In this document: piece after piece, positions 1 through 8,519 of the stretch
Layout of the letters: each line of letters starts with the position of its first letter
How positions within the stretch are numbered: the first letter of the stretch is position 1
Origin: Psychroflexus longus
Lineage (GTDB): Bacteria > Bacteroidota > Bacteroidia > Flavobacteriales > Flavobacteriaceae
Direction of reading: 5' to 3'
Assembly: GCF_020164595.1 (NCBI RefSeq)
Contig: NZ_JAIQZE010000001.1
Location: 1 to 64,000, forward strand
DNA length: 64,000 bases
The notes under the pieces: model-generated
Seen by the model: the letters and a program-made list of their open reading frames with translations, nothing else
What the model was told of the DNA's origin: nothing
The model's database searches: none
Program-made: the position numbers and the translations under genes

Positions 1-2
1 AA

Positions 3-359
3 GAACCTTTAATCCATCATTCAGATAGAGGACTACAATACTGCTCAAATGACTATCAAGAAATGTTAGACAAAAACAACATAAAAACAAGTATGACAGA
101 AAAATATGATCCTTATGAAAATGCAATCGCAGAGAGAATCAATGGTATACTTAAACAAGAGTTCAACATTGCTAAAAACATAAAGGATATGACATTAAAG
201 AAAAAGCTTATCGCTGATGCAGTCAGTATTTACAATAATCTCAGACCACATTTATCTAATCATATGTTAACTCCGATGGAAATGCACAAGCAAAACAAAC
301 TCAAAAGAAAATCGTATAAATCAAAAAACCTTAACGATGCTAGCATCGTTAAGGTTTAA
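3..359 (+). CDS. IS3-family transposase (OrfB, rve integrase core), 5'-truncated by window edge
   Basis: The reading frame is open from base 3, so the true start lies upstream of the window. The visible part is the C-terminal half of the DDE integrase core: HHSDRG holds the second catalytic Asp and NAIAER the catalytic Glu, with exactly 35 residues between them (the D-D-35-E signature). The tail motif YNNLRPHLSNHMLTPMEMH matches the usual YNxxRPHxxLxxxTPxxxH end of IS3 OrfB. The enzyme cuts and joins the IS ends. The last ten codons lie in a perfect 32-bp palindrome (326-357), so the C-terminal residues NDASIVKV are probably a by-product of a hairpin rather than part of the fold. Confidence 0.9.
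   Translation, partial: EPLIHHSDRGLQYCSNDYQEMLDKNNIKTSMTEKYDPYENAIAERINGILKQEFNIAKNIKDMTLKKKLIADAVSIYNNLRPHLSNHMLTPMEMHKQNKLKRKSYKSKNLNDASIVKV
326..357. terminator. Perfect 32-bp palindrome at transposase 3' end
   Basis: Bases 326-357 are a perfect palindrome (arm AAACCTTAACGATGCT and its complement) covering the last codons of the transposase; the stop codon starts in its final bases. There is no U-tract after it, but an extended hairpin could end transcription or block read-through across the IS end in both directions. Confidence 0.65.
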
Positions 360-419
360 ATTATAAATTTAATGGCTAATAATCTGTATCGGTTATTTAG
401 GACGAGACAAAACTGAAGA

Positions 420-1337
420 TTAATTTTGAGCAGGAAACGTTGAATCCAGATAATCTGGAATACCATTACCGTTAGAATCAGGTAATGGTAAGATCAAATT
501 TCCTTGAGCATCAAAATCAATTTCTTCTCTAGTTGGAACACCATCACCATCATCGTCACCATCTGCGTAATTAGGAACTCTATCCTCGTCAGTGTCGTCA
601 TCATTGACTCTTCTATTTTCATTTACGTCCTCCATCCATGTAGGTACGCCATCACGATCGTGATCTGACTCTATGGATTTATACAACTGAATATTAAATA
701 CAATTGGCTCATACGCACTAATGCCAGAACCAGCTGGTGGAGAAGCAAAATAAGCAATACCGGAAGGAATAAAAACAGATCCAATGCCAAAATTGTCATC
801 AAAAGTTACAGTACCATCAGCATTTTCAACAACTCCTGTAGAACCTCTAAACTCATCCATAACTTCATAAAATCCAACTATATTGTTTGTCAGATCAAAC
901 CAAACAGGATTTGGAGAGTTATCAAAAACATCTTTTTCAGTAATTGAAAAACCCTTGTAAGTTACCAAAACTGAATCTGCAAAGGTTGGTTTTCTTACAG
1001 ACTCTGCTCCTTCTCTTATTTGTAAATAATATAAAGTATAATCTACTTCCCGTTGTGTAACGGTTTTTGACTTAAGGAACTCAGATTCCATGACTGGTTG
1101 CTTATCTGTATCTCCTTCTTCTATCTCCCTGAAGACAATATTTTGAAAGTTTGAATTTTGAGAATTTTCTTCAAACACATAATAATGAGTTTCTAAAAAG
1201 GTCTCAATCTGCTCCATATTTTCAACCTTTACCTCCTCAACATCTCTTGTAACTACGTCAGCCGGACCATCATCATCATTACTGCATGCAATCACTGTAA
1301 AAAAGATAAAAATTAAAACTAGATTTTGTATTTTCAT
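420..1337 (-). CDS. FKBP-type peptidyl-prolyl isomerase-like lipoprotein with acidic TSP3-like tail
   Basis: A lipoprotein signal peptide ends in the lipobox VIAC (Cys18) followed by SNDDD, so the protein should be lipidated and carried to a membrane. Residues about 100-230 read as an FKBP-like fold: ADSVLVTYKGF, VFDNSPNPVWFDL, GSVFIPSGIAYF and a closing PIVFNIQLY strand. The last 75 residues are Asp/Asn-rich, with DHDRDGVPTWMEDVNENRR, DGDDDGDGVPTREE and DSNGNGIPDYLD resembling calcium-binding thrombospondin type-3 repeats. FKBP lipoproteins in Bacteroidota include gliding and T9SS accessory proteins, but I cannot tie this one to a named member. Isomerase activity is not certain because the active-site residues are poorly conserved. 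An IS element ends just after its stop codon. Confidence 0.75.
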   Translation of the reverse strand: MKIQNLVLIFIFFTVIACSNDDDGPADVVTRDVEEVKVENMEQIETFLETHYYVFEENSQNSNFQNIVFREIEEGDTDKQPVMESEFLKSKTVTQREVDYTLYYLQIREGAESVRKPTFADSVLVTYKGFSITEKDVFDNSPNPVWFDLTNNIVGFYEVMDEFRGSTGVVENADGTVTFDDNFGIGSVFIPSGIAYFASPPAGSGISAYEPIVFNIQLYKSIESDHDRDGVPTWMEDVNENRRVNDDDTDEDRVPNYADGDDDGDGVPTREEIDFDAQGNLILPLPDSNGNGIPDYLDSTFPAQN

Positions 1338-1404
1338 TTAACTGTTATTTTGGTGGCAAGATACGATTTTCTTATATTTTTGTTTGAGATTAAATTTGTT
1401 TTTG

Positions 1405-1791
1405 ATGAGGGTAGATAAATATTTGTGGGCGGTAAGGTACTTTAAAACTAGAAGCATCGCCACCAATGCTTGCAAGAAAGGTCATGTGAAAATAGGAGGC
1501 GAATCTATAAAGCCTTCTAGGAATGTTTATCCTACAGATAAATTGGAAATAAGAAAAAATCAAATCAATTATCAAATTGAAATTTTGGATCTTCCAAAAT
1601 CCAGGGTTGGAGCCAAACTGGTAAATATCTATTGTAATGATATTACTCCGAAAGAGAATTTAGAAAAATTAGATTTATTGAAGTATTCTCAAGATTATTA
1701 CAGAAAGAAAGGAGCCGGCAGACCCACCAAAAAAGATAGAAGGGAACTAGATGATCTCAAAGAGAATGCTAAAGACGATATAGACTTATAA
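1405..1791 (+). CDS. RNA-binding S4 domain protein, HslR/Hsp15-like
   Basis: From the ATG at 1405 (128 aa) the protein starts MRVDKYLWAVRYFKTRSIAT, the classic S4-domain opening, followed by ACKKGHVKIGG and a basic C-terminal tail (KKGAGRPTKKDRR). Hsp15-type proteins bind stalled 50S subunits carrying nascent chain-tRNA and recycle them. A TTG at 1384 would add seven hydrophobic residues not expected in the family, so the internal ATG is preferred. The phosphoribosyltransferase gene follows one base after the stop codon, suggesting an operon. Confidence 0.85.
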   Translation: MRVDKYLWAVRYFKTRSIATNACKKGHVKIGGESIKPSRNVYPTDKLEIRKNQINYQIEILDLPKSRVGAKLVNIYCNDITPKENLEKLDLLKYSQDYYRKKGAGRPTKKDRRELDDLKENAKDDIDL

Positions 1792-1792
1792 A

Positions 1793-2293
1793 ATGAAAAC
1801 AGAACCCACCTTAATTTTATCTGAAGAAGATATCGACATAAAGATTAAAAGGATATCGCTTCAGATTCTTGAAGCATGCATAGATGATGAGTCTATGGTG
1901 GTTGCAGGTATTGAAAAAAATGGATTCATAATGGCTGAGTCAATATTAAAAAATCTCAATAAATTATCTGAACAGTCTATTATTCTTGCCAAGGTTAAAA
2001 TCAACAAGAAAAATCCACTTAATAGTGTCGAAGTCTCGCTAACTCCAACGGAGTATAAAAATAAAAGTGTGATTTTGATTGACGACGTTCTCAATACCGG
2101 TTCTACCTTAATGTTCGCTGCTAAACATTTTCTCGATGTTCCACTAAAACAATTTAAAACTGCTGTTTTGGTGGATAGAAATCACAAAAAATACCCTATT
2201 AAAGTAGACTTCAAAGGGATATCTTTATCGACATCGTTAAATGAAAGTGTGAATGTTGATTTCACTACTCCAGCAAAAGCAGAATTAATTTAG
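1793..2293 (+). CDS. Phosphoribosyltransferase, PyrR-like type I fold
   Basis: This 166-aa protein has the PRPP-binding loop VILIDDVLNTGSTL (about residues 93-106) of type I phosphoribosyltransferases and an N-terminal segment VVAGIEKNGFIMAESI like the hydrophobic core of PyrR/uracil PRTases. It probably acts in nucleobase salvage or pyrimidine gene regulation, but the residues do not decide between the two. It is coupled to the S4-protein gene upstream (one-base gap), and its stop codon overlaps that of the convergent shikimate kinase gene by four bases. The symbol is left empty because PyrR function is not shown. Confidence 0.8.
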   Translation: MKTEPTLILSEEDIDIKIKRISLQILEACIDDESMVVAGIEKNGFIMAESILKNLNKLSEQSIILAKVKINKKNPLNSVEVSLTPTEYKNKSVILIDDVLNTGSTLMFAAKHFLDVPLKQFKTAVLVDRNHKKYPIKVDFKGISLSTSLNESVNVDFTTPAKAELI

Positions 2294-2820
2294 GTATTCT
2301 CATTAAGCAGACCAAGTAATTCACTTAGGCTTTCATTGACGTTCTTTCCGGTCAAATCTAAAACATGATCTGCGAGAAAATAAAATTGTTGACGTTCAAA
2401 TAAATGCTTTCTCACAAATTCTTCGAATTCAGATTCGTCTTGGTAGTGAGCTATTAGAGGACGCTTTAATTTCTGATGATATAACTTAGAAACGAGCTCA
2501 TTAAGCTGAAGTTTTAAATAAACAGAAATAGTATTACTAGCTCCTACAATTTCTTTCATGTTATTTCCATAAACCGGAGTTCCTCCACCCAATGATAAAA
2601 CTATATCTACATCTCTTGAAAGAATCTCTTTTAGATAATAAGATTCTTGTTTCCGGAAATAGATTTCACCTTTTGTTTTAAATAATTCTGGGATGCTTAA
2701 ACCTTCCTTATTCTCAATGTAAGTGTCTAAATCGAAAAAAATAAACTTCAAGGAATCTGCCAAAACCCGCCCAAGAGTTGACTTTCCAACTCCCATATAT
2801 CCCAACAAAACTACTTTCAT
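2290..2820 (-). CDS. aroK: Shikimate kinase
   Basis: Shikimate kinase phosphorylates shikimate at the 3-hydroxyl with ATP, the fifth step of aromatic amino-acid synthesis. The P-loop is GYMGVGKSTLG (residues 7-17), the shikimate-binding Asp lies in FFDLDTYIE, and the Walker-B-like stretch is VLSLGGGTPVY. The Arg-rich lid LKRPLI follows at about residue 119. Length (176 aa) is normal. The gene is convergent with, and overlaps by four bases, the phosphoribosyltransferase gene. Its promoter must lie in the 100-bp gap shared with the divergent tRNA operon. Confidence 0.95.
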   Translation of the reverse strand: MKVVLLGYMGVGKSTLGRVLADSLKFIFFDLDTYIENKEGLSIPELFKTKGEIYFRKQESYYLKEILSRDVDIVLSLGGGTPVYGNNMKEIVGASNTISVYLKLQLNELVSKLYHQKLKRPLIAHYQDESEFEEFVRKHLFERQQFYFLADHVLDLTGKNVNESLSELLGLLNENT

Positions 2821-2872
2821 AAATTACAACTTTGAACAAATTAAAAATGTTTCAAATTTAATTTATTTTTGC

Positions 2873-2902
2873 TTGAAATAACGAACTAAGATATTATATT
2901 TG
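2873..2902 (+). promoter_or_regulatory. Bacteroidota-type promoter of the tRNA cluster
   Basis: TTG (2873-2875), 19 bases, then TATATTTG (2895-2902) fits the Bacteroidota consensus TTG...TAnnTTTG. Start of transcription about seven bases later would lie some 15 bases before the first tRNA-Lys, as expected for a short tRNA leader. Confidence 0.65.
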
Positions 2903-2923
2903 CACCCGCAAAAAGACGCAAAA

Positions 2924-2996
2924 GATCTGGTAGCTCAGTTGGTAGAGCATCTCCCTTTTAAGGAGAGGGTCCTGGGTTCGAGCCCCAGCCAGATCA
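2924..2996 (+). tRNA. tRNA-Lys(TTT), copy 1
   Basis: A 73-nt cloverleaf: acceptor GATCTGG pairs with CCAGATC, D-arm with AGCTCAGTTGGTAGAGC, anticodon loop CTTTTAA (anticodon TTT), T-arm with GGTTCGAGCCCC, discriminator A. CCA is not encoded. It is identical to the second copy 61 bases downstream. Confidence 0.98.
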
Positions 2997-3005
2997 CTCT
3001 TATAT

Positions 3006-3022
3006 CCCGTGCTTGGCACGGG
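3006..3022 (+). terminator. Hairpin between the tRNA-Lys copies
   Basis: CCCGTGC (3006-3012), loop TTG, GCACGGG (3016-3022), followed by TATTTTATT. It looks like a weak intrinsic terminator or a processing stem after the first tRNA-Lys. Confidence 0.55.
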
Positions 3023-3057
3023 TATTTTATTAAAACAAAGTTCTTACAAATATTTTA

Positions 3058-3130
3058 GATCTGGTAGCTCAGTTGGTAGAGCATCTCCCTTTTAAGGAGA
3101 GGGTCCTGGGTTCGAGCCCCAGCCAGATCA
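3058..3130 (+). tRNA. tRNA-Lys(TTT), copy 2
   Basis: This copy is base-for-base identical to the first tRNA-Lys over all 73 nt, with anticodon TTT and discriminator A. It is a recent or homogenised tandem duplication. No separate strong promoter is visible in the 61-bp spacer. Confidence 0.98.
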
Positions 3131-3298
3131 CTTTACAAAATTTGTTTTGTTAGGTGATTCAAAACTACTAGAGTTATTCTAAATCAAAGAATATCCTTGA
3201 CAATTCATTTTTAAATCAACTCGTTTCCTTCTAATTTATAACTATTAATAATCTTAATATCGAATCAGAGATTTAAAAGTTATATTTGGTTACTAAAT

Positions 3299-3382
3299 GC
3301 CCAGGTGCTGGAACTGGTAGACAGGCATGGTTGAGGGCCATGTGTCCATTAGGGCGTGCGGGTTCGACTCCCGCTCTGGGCA
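3299..3382 (+). tRNA. tRNA-Leu(GAG)
   Basis: An 84-nt class II tRNA: acceptor GCCCAGG pairs with TCTGGGC, anticodon stem CATGG/CCATG encloses TTGAGGG (anticodon GAG), a long variable arm TGTCCATTAGGGCGT follows, then the T-arm GCGGGTTCGACTCCCGC and discriminator A. CCA is not encoded. The 168 bases between it and the second tRNA-Lys hold no gene I can support. Confidence 0.97.
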
Positions 3383-3633
3383 CTTTTAAATTTCAGCTTT
3401 AATTGAATTTTTCTTTCCAAGTTTTTTAAATCAAAGTCATTTCAAAAATCTTATTTAATCTTCTATTGTTTCATTAATACTGGAATTTAGTAACACAGGA
3501 TAATTAAAACCGTCGCATCCTTCATTTTTTTATAGGTATTGAAAGAATCAAAAAAATATTATCTCTAACTTTGTTGCTTACATGTGACTTTATAATTAGA
3601 AAAATATAGTCCTATCCCCTAAACATATAATCT

Positions 3634-4320
3634 ATGATTGATATAAAAAATAAAACTGCATTTGTAACTGGATCTAGCCGAGGTATAGGTCAACAAATTG
3701 TTGTTGGCTTGGCAAATTTGGGTTGTAACATAATTGTGCATGGTAGAAAAAAGGAAAACTGCAATAAAACCTTAGAATTCTTAAAACCTTACAATGTGAA
3801 GGTAAATGTAGTTCATGGGGAGTTATCTGAAGAAAAAAGCATTAATGACGTTATTAAACAAGTTAAGAACCTTAATGTAAAAGTAGATATCTTATACAAC
3901 AACGCAGCGATTATGACGAGCTATAAAGAAGATTTTTGGAGCCATAGTTGGGAGGAATGGATGGAAAGCATGAAGACGAATGTTTTAAGTGTTTACGCTC
4001 TGAGTAGTGCCTTTATTCCTGGAATGGTGGAAAATGGCTTTGGCAGAGTTATCAACTTAGTTTCTGGAATTAAAGATCAACCAGAGTTACTCCCGTATAG
4101 CGTTTCGAAATGGGCTGCATCCAAAATAACTATTGACCTTGCAGTAAAATTTGAAGGAACAGGTGTTAGGATTAATTCTTTAGATCCCCAATGGATATCT
4201 ACAAACTTAGGTGGCGAATTTGCCGATCATTCTGTGGAGGAAGTTTTACCAGGTGCGCTTAAGCCGGTTTTAATTGATGATGATGGCCCAAACGGTGAAA
4301 CCTTTTCGGCAATTGACTAA
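3634..4320 (+). CDS. Short-chain dehydrogenase/reductase (SDR)
   Basis: A classical SDR: NAD(P)-binding TGSSRGIG (residues 12-19), structural NNAA (about 90-93), catalytic Ser in INLVSG and YSVSK (about 151-155) with Tyr and Lys. At 228 aa it is slightly shorter than the usual 245-250, and the C-terminal substrate loop is compact. It reduces or oxidises a hydroxyl/keto group; the substrate cannot be read from the sequence. The gene stands alone, preceded by 250 bases without an evident gene after tRNA-Leu. Confidence 0.85.
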   Translation: MIDIKNKTAFVTGSSRGIGQQIVVGLANLGCNIIVHGRKKENCNKTLEFLKPYNVKVNVVHGELSEEKSINDVIKQVKNLNVKVDILYNNAAIMTSYKEDFWSHSWEEWMESMKTNVLSVYALSSAFIPGMVENGFGRVINLVSGIKDQPELLPYSVSKWAASKITIDLAVKFEGTGVRINSLDPQWISTNLGGEFADHSVEEVLPGALKPVLIDDDGPNGETFSAID

Positions 4321-4401
4321 AAGAATTACTAACCTTAACATTCTTAATCCAATCTCGAGCTGAATTTATTATTGTAAAAATAAACCCTTTTCTAAATCAT
4401 T

Positions 4402-5172
4402 TTGAAAAAGCCCTTTCAAGTCATCTTGAATCTGTTTCCTAGACCCTTCCTAATACGATTGAGTCTATTTCTGAAACCATTATTGGTTTTCTTGTATCGT
4501 GGAGATAAATTTAAAGATCCAATTGATGGTAAAACATTTTCAAAATTCTTGCCTTATGGGTATGAGAAAAAAAGATCCAATGTCTTGAGTCCATCTACGT
4601 TGTCTTTAGAGAGACATCGATTATTATGGCTTTACCTTCAAAAGAAAACAGATTTCTTTAAAAGTGAACATAAAGTTTTACATTTTGCACCAGAACAGGC
4701 ATTTTACAAACGATTCAGGAATCTCTCCAACTTAGATTATACAACTACAGATTTGAACTCTCCAATTGCTGACGTAAAAGCAGATATATGTAGTTTGCCT
4801 TTTGGAGATAACATGTTTGACACCATTATATGCAATCATGTTCTAGAGCATATAAAAAATGACACAAAAGCTATGCAAGAGCTATACAGGGTCCTTAAAC
4901 CTGGCGGCATGGCTATACTTCAAATTCCACAAGACCTCAGTAGAGAAACAACCTTTGAAGACGATACAATTATAGATCCAAAGAAACGAGCCAAAATTTT
5001 TGGTCAATACGATCACCTAAGAATTTATGGTAAAGATTATTTCGATAAATTAAGATCAATAGGTTTTAAAGTTGAGGAGGTCGATCTCACTTCGGAATTA
5101 GATGAATCGCAAATTGACTATTATCGCCTTCAAAAGGGAGAAATAATACCAGTCTGCTTTAAACCTATTTAA
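4402..5172 (+). CDS. SAM-dependent class I methyltransferase (type 11)
   Basis: An N-terminal hydrophobic basic segment (residues 1-33) precedes a methyltransferase fold: VLHFAPEQAFYKRF replaces the usual glycine-rich motif I, then DICSLPFGDNMFDTIICNHVLEHI (motifs II-III) and LYRVLKPGGMAILQIP. No ATG is available: an in-frame TAA lies nine bases before the TTG at 4402 and the next ATG is inside the conserved domain, so TTG is the likely start. The target is unknown. The stop codon overlaps that of the convergent apbE gene by four bases. Confidence 0.8.
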   Translation: MKKPFQVILNLFPRPFLIRLSLFLKPLLVFLYRGDKFKDPIDGKTFSKFLPYGYEKKRSNVLSPSTLSLERHRLLWLYLQKKTDFFKSEHKVLHFAPEQAFYKRFRNLSNLDYTTTDLNSPIADVKADICSLPFGDNMFDTIICNHVLEHIKNDTKAMQELYRVLKPGGMAILQIPQDLSRETTFEDDTIIDPKKRAKIFGQYDHLRIYGKDYFDKLRSIGFKVEEVDLTSELDESQIDYYRLQKGEIIPVCFKPI

Positions 5173-6170
5173 AATTCTTCTACCGAATCTTGAAGGTCCT
5201 CGGAGATAAATGTCTTCTGGTTTCCATCCTTATCAGAGTAGATTAAAATTACCTTCAAGATTTCATTAGTTTTCAGAAATTTTTTGGACTCCACAAATCC
5301 CATCGCCATAAAAGCAGTAGCGAATGCATCTGCATCTGTACAAGAATCGGCAATGACTGATGCTGATAAAACATCAGATTTTTGTGACTTGCCAGTTTTG
5401 GGATTGATAGTGTGAACATATTTCTGACCAGTCGTTGAATCTATTCGAAATTTTCTGTAATTCCCAGAAGTGGCCAAGGATTGATCAAAAAGATTAACTC
5501 CATATTCCAATTCCCTTGATCCATCTTCTAAGGGCAGTTCGATTCCTATTTTCCATGGACTTTGGTTATCCAAATTCTGCCCTTTAACTGAAACTTCACC
5601 TCCAATTTCAACAAGGAAATTTTCCACCTCTTTAGACTCAATGAAATCGGCAAAGACGTCTACTGTATAACCCTTGGCAATCGCATTGAAATCTAAGTAG
5701 GAAATTGAAGAATCAAAAGTTATTTTAGAGTCGTTTGTTAGATGGATTTTGTCAAAACCAATCAACCGATGAAGAGAGTCAATTTCTTTATCTGTAACTA
5801 TATCTGAATAGCCTCCAGGCCCAAAACCATAGGCATTGACAAGAACACCTACACTTGGATCAAAAAAACCATCTGTAGCTAAAAAAATGCGTTGAGAAGC
5901 TTTAAAAACTTTTTGGAAATGGGTATCAACCACGATTGTGGTGTCTCCTGAATTAATTTTAGAAATGTCGGAATCCTCAATGTAAGTACTCATCGAAGAG
6001 TTTATCACCTTTAGTATTGAATCAATTTCTGAAGGTCGAATGGTCGCATCAGAAAAGTATTTTATCGAATAAGTAGTTCCTAAAGCATTTCCTTGTAGCG
6101 TTTTGACTTCAGCTAAATCATTACAAGAGATTAAGACTAAAAAGCTTAAAAGTAATAGGATAGACTTCAT
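5169..6170 (-). CDS. apbE: FAD:protein FMN transferase, lipoprotein
   Basis: ApbE cuts FAD and attaches FMN through a phosphoester bond to Thr residues of target proteins, notably NqrB and NqrC. A lipobox (LVLISC, Cys16) anchors it on the outer face of a membrane. Typical motifs are GTTYSIKY near the N-terminus, FDPSVGVLVNAYGFGP, DFNAIAKGYTVD, VEIGGEV, SLATSGNYRKF, HTINPKTG and SCTDADAFATAFMAMG (the Mg2+/FAD-binding end). Its start overlaps the stop of the small gene behind nqrF by four bases, so it is translationally coupled to the Nqr locus, in line with its role in maturing the pump. Confidence 0.95.
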   Translation of the reverse strand: MKSILLLLSFLVLISCNDLAEVKTLQGNALGTTYSIKYFSDATIRPSEIDSILKVINSSMSTYIEDSDISKINSGDTTIVVDTHFQKVFKASQRIFLATDGFFDPSVGVLVNAYGFGPGGYSDIVTDKEIDSLHRLIGFDKIHLTNDSKITFDSSISYLDFNAIAKGYTVDVFADFIESKEVENFLVEIGGEVSVKGQNLDNQSPWKIGIELPLEDGSRELEYGVNLFDQSLATSGNYRKFRIDSTTGQKYVHTINPKTGKSQKSDVLSASVIADSCTDADAFATAFMAMGFVESKKFLKTNEILKVILIYSDKDGNQKTFISEDLQDSVEEF

Positions 6171-6526
6171 TTGATTTCAATTAAACCTGAATAGTTCAAA
6201 ACGTAATCTTCTTCTGAATCTACAGGCAATTCGTAACTAATAGAATTTGCAATTCCTACACCAGCATAAAAAGTTTTGGCCTCAAAGGTAAATGCGTGTT
6301 TAGAAACCTTCTGCAAAAGTTCTTCGTCATATAAGACAGGATTATCGGGGTATGTAACAGCTCTTACAACTACAAACACCATTTTTTTTGCTTTTGTAGC
6401 TACAAACTGAGGATTTTTGGATTTTTTGCTATTAACAGCTAAGAACTCATATCCCAAATCTTCCAAGTCTTTACCAACAACATTCATGGCAAGATTATGC
6501 AGTTGTTGTTCTGTAAGTAATCCCAT
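6167..6526 (-). CDS. Conserved small protein of the nqr-apbE locus
   Basis: This 119-aa soluble-looking protein has no signal peptide, membrane segment or cysteine cluster. From memory, homologues sit between nqrF and apbE in many Bacteroidota and are often named as an Nqr subunit F by position only; nothing in this sequence resembles NqrF. The ATG at 6526 is preferred over a TTG at 6550, which lies inside the terminator-like hairpin after nqrF. The gene overlaps apbE by four bases. A role in Nqr assembly or flavin delivery is inferred from position alone. Confidence 0.7.
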   Translation of the reverse strand: MGLLTEQQLHNLAMNVVGKDLEDLGYEFLAVNSKKSKNPQFVATKAKKMVFVVVRAVTYPDNPVLYDEELLQKVSKHAFTFEAKTFYAGVGIANSISYELPVDSEEDYVLNYSGLIEIK

Positions 6527-6541
6527 TTTAAAAGATATAAA

Positions 6542-6572
6542 AAAACCCAAACAGATTTAATGTTTGGGTTTT
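6542..6572 (-). terminator. Terminator or attenuator after nqrF
   Basis: AAAACCCAAACA (6542-6553), 7-nt loop, TGTTTGGGTTTT (6561-6572): a perfect 12-bp stem just after the nqrF stop, ending in T-rich sequence in either direction. It could limit transcription into the small gene and apbE. Confidence 0.75.
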
Positions 6573-6589
6573 GGATAGTAAATTAAAGG

Positions 6590-7879
6590 TTATCCTCCGA
6601 AATCATCAAATCTGATATTTTCATCGGCCATTCCAAAGTCTTCTCCCATTTTCTGAACAGCTTGGTTCATCAATGGAGGTCCACAGAAATATAATTCAAT
6701 ATCTTCTGGTTCTTCATGATGGCTTAAATAGTTATCAATAACACATTGATGAATAAAACCAACAAAACCATCACCTTCTCCATCTAAACCGTCTTTAACT
6801 TTCCAGTTATCTTCTTCCTGTGGCTCAGATAAAGCTAAATAAAATTTAAAGTTAGGGAAATCTCTTTCCAAGGCTCTGAAGTGTTCAGTATAAAATAATT
6901 CACGCTTGGAACGACCACCGTACCAGAATGTAACTTTTCTTCCCGTCTTTAAAGTTCTGAAAAGGTGATATAAATGAGAACGCATAGGAGCCATTCCGGC
7001 ACCACCACCAACATACAGCATTTCTGCTTCACTTTCGTTGATGAAGAACTCACCATAAGGACCTGATATAGTTACCTTATCACCTGCTTTACAACCAAAT
7101 ATATATGAGGATGCAACTCCTGGATTCACATCCATCCAGTCACCTTTAGATTTATCAAAAGGTGGAGTTGCTATACGAACATTCAGCATAACACGCTTCC
7201 CTTCTGCAGGGTAAGAAGCCATAGAATAAGCTCTTTCAACTGTTTCAGGATTTTTCATCACTAAAGGCCACAGTTTAAATGTATCCCATTCAGTTTTGAA
7301 TTTATCTTTTTCATCAGGATGTTCTTCTGGGTGAGCGGTGATGTCCATATCCTCGAATTTTACTTCACAGGGAGGTACTTCAATTTGGATGTAACCACCA
7401 GCTCTGTAGTCCATATCTTCAGGAATTTCAACAATAAACTCCTTAATGAATGAGGCTACATTATAATTTGAAACTACAGTAGCTTCCCATTTTTTTATAC
7501 CAAACACCTCTTCTGGTATTTCGATTTTCATGTCTTGTTTTACCTTAACCTGACATCCTAATCTCCATCCTTCAGCAATTTCTTTTCTTGAAAAGTGAGG
7601 TTCTTCAGTAGGTAAAATTGAGCCACCACCTTCTGTTACGATACATTTACACTGAATACAAGTTCCACCACCTCCACAAGCTGAAGGCAAGAATAATTTG
7701 TTATCACTTAATGTATTTAATAAGGTTGAACCTGATCCAACTTCTAAATCTTCTTCACCATTTACATTAATCTTAACTGGACCCGAAGGCGATAATTTTG
7801 ATTTTGCTGTAAGTAATATTACAACCAATAATAAAATTAAAGTTAAGAATACTGCAACACTCGCTAATATAACTGTCAT
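6590..7879 (-). CDS. nqrF: Na+-translocating NADH:quinone reductase subunit F
   Basis: NqrF takes electrons from NADH through FAD to a 2Fe-2S cluster and starts the pump. One N-terminal membrane helix (residues 2-24) is followed by a plant-type ferredoxin domain with Cys68, Cys74, Cys77 and Cys109 ([13 protein letters not shown]), then a ferredoxin reductase domain: FAD motif RAYSMAS, NAD motif [12 protein letters not shown] and the terminal CGPPLM. The C-terminus FDDFGG is typical. Length 429 aa is a little above the usual 407. It is the last subunit gene of nqrABCDEF and is followed by a hairpin. Confidence 0.97.
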   Translation of the reverse strand: MTVILASVAVFLTLILLLVVILLTAKSKLSPSGPVKINVNGEEDLEVGSGSTLLNTLSDNKLFLPSACGGGGTCIQCKCIVTEGGGSILPTEEPHFSRKEIAEGWRLGCQVKVKQDMKIEIPEEVFGIKKWEATVVSNYNVASFIKEFIVEIPEDMDYRAGGYIQIEVPPCEVKFEDMDITAHPEEHPDEKDKFKTEWDTFKLWPLVMKNPETVERAYSMASYPAEGKRVMLNVRIATPPFDKSKGDWMDVNPGVASSYIFGCKAGDKVTISGPYGEFFINESEAEMLYVGGGAGMAPMRSHLYHLFRTLKTGRKVTFWYGGRSKRELFYTEHFRALERDFPNFKFYLALSEPQEEDNWKVKDGLDGEGDGFVGFIHQCVIDNYLSHHEEPEDIELYFCGPPLMNQAVQKMGEDFGMADENIRFDDFGG

Positions 7880-7891
7880 AATCCTCTGTGT

Positions 7892-8506
7892 TTATAATTT
7901 AATTCCCATAAAACTCATAAATCCAATCGCCATCAATCCTGTAATGATAAATGTTATTCCAAGACCTTTCAAAGGGGCTGGAACGTTGGAATAAGCTATT
8001 TTTTCTCTAATCGCAGCAATAGCAAGAATTGCTAAAAACCAACCTATACCACTACCTAAGCCATAAACCGCTGCGCCTTCAATTCCACTAAAATCTTTTT
8101 GCTGCATAAATAATGATCCTCCTAAAATAGCGCAGTTTACTGCAATAAGCGGTAAAAAGATACCAAGTGAACCATAAAGTGCTGGTGCATATTTTTCAAC
8201 AATCATCTCTACAAGCTGGACCATTGATGCAATTACAGCTATAAACATGATAAAGCTAAGAAAGCTCAAATCTACGTCGGCGAATTCAGGCCCTAACCAA
8301 GTTAATGCACCGGATTGCAACAGGTAATTATCTAAAAGATAGTTGACAGGCACTGTAATAAGTAGTACAAATATAACAGCTGCACCAAGTCCAACCGCCG
8401 TTTTTACTGTTTTTGAAACAGCTAAGTAAGAGCACATGCCTAAGAAATAGGCAAAAATCATATTTTCTATGAAAATACTTTTAACAAATAAGTTTACTAA
8501 ATCCAT
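7892..8506 (-). CDS. nqrE: Na+-translocating NADH:quinone reductase subunit E
   Basis: An integral membrane subunit with six predicted helices. Cys in FLGMCSYLA (helix 1) and Cys in [10 protein letters not shown] (helix 4) correspond to the pair that, with two Cys of NqrD, hold the intramembrane iron-sulfur centre. Length 204 aa is normal. It lies 12 bases after nqrF's start on the reverse strand and 13 bases from nqrD, within the same transcript. Confidence 0.97.
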   Translation of the reverse strand: MDLVNLFVKSIFIENMIFAYFLGMCSYLAVSKTVKTAVGLGAAVIFVLLITVPVNYLLDNYLLQSGALTWLGPEFADVDLSFLSFIMFIAVIASMVQLVEMIVEKYAPALYGSLGIFLPLIAVNCAILGGSLFMQQKDFSGIEGAAVYGLGSGIGWFLAILAIAAIREKIAYSNVPAPLKGLGITFIITGLMAIGFMSFMGIKL

Positions 8507-8519
8507 CTATGAGGTTTAT

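Larger units (their letters stand above)
1..409 (+). mobile_element. Right end of an IS3-family insertion sequence
   Basis: The first 409 bases carry the 3' part of an IS3-type transposase gene followed by a likely terminal inverted repeat. The right tip reads ctgtatcggttatttaggac (384-403) and ends in gacgagaca at 409, so the element would begin TGTC... on the other strand, with the TG...CA ends usual for IS3/IS150 elements. The left end lies outside the window, so the mate repeat and any target duplication cannot be checked. The tip is only about 11 bases from the stop codon of the neighbouring lipoprotein gene, which is left intact. The exact end is an inference. Confidence 0.7.

Noticed and set aside
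3383-3633. A small RNA or ORF between tRNA-Leu and the SDR gene
   Set aside because: I see neither a stable hairpin with T-tract nor a coding pattern in these 250 bases.
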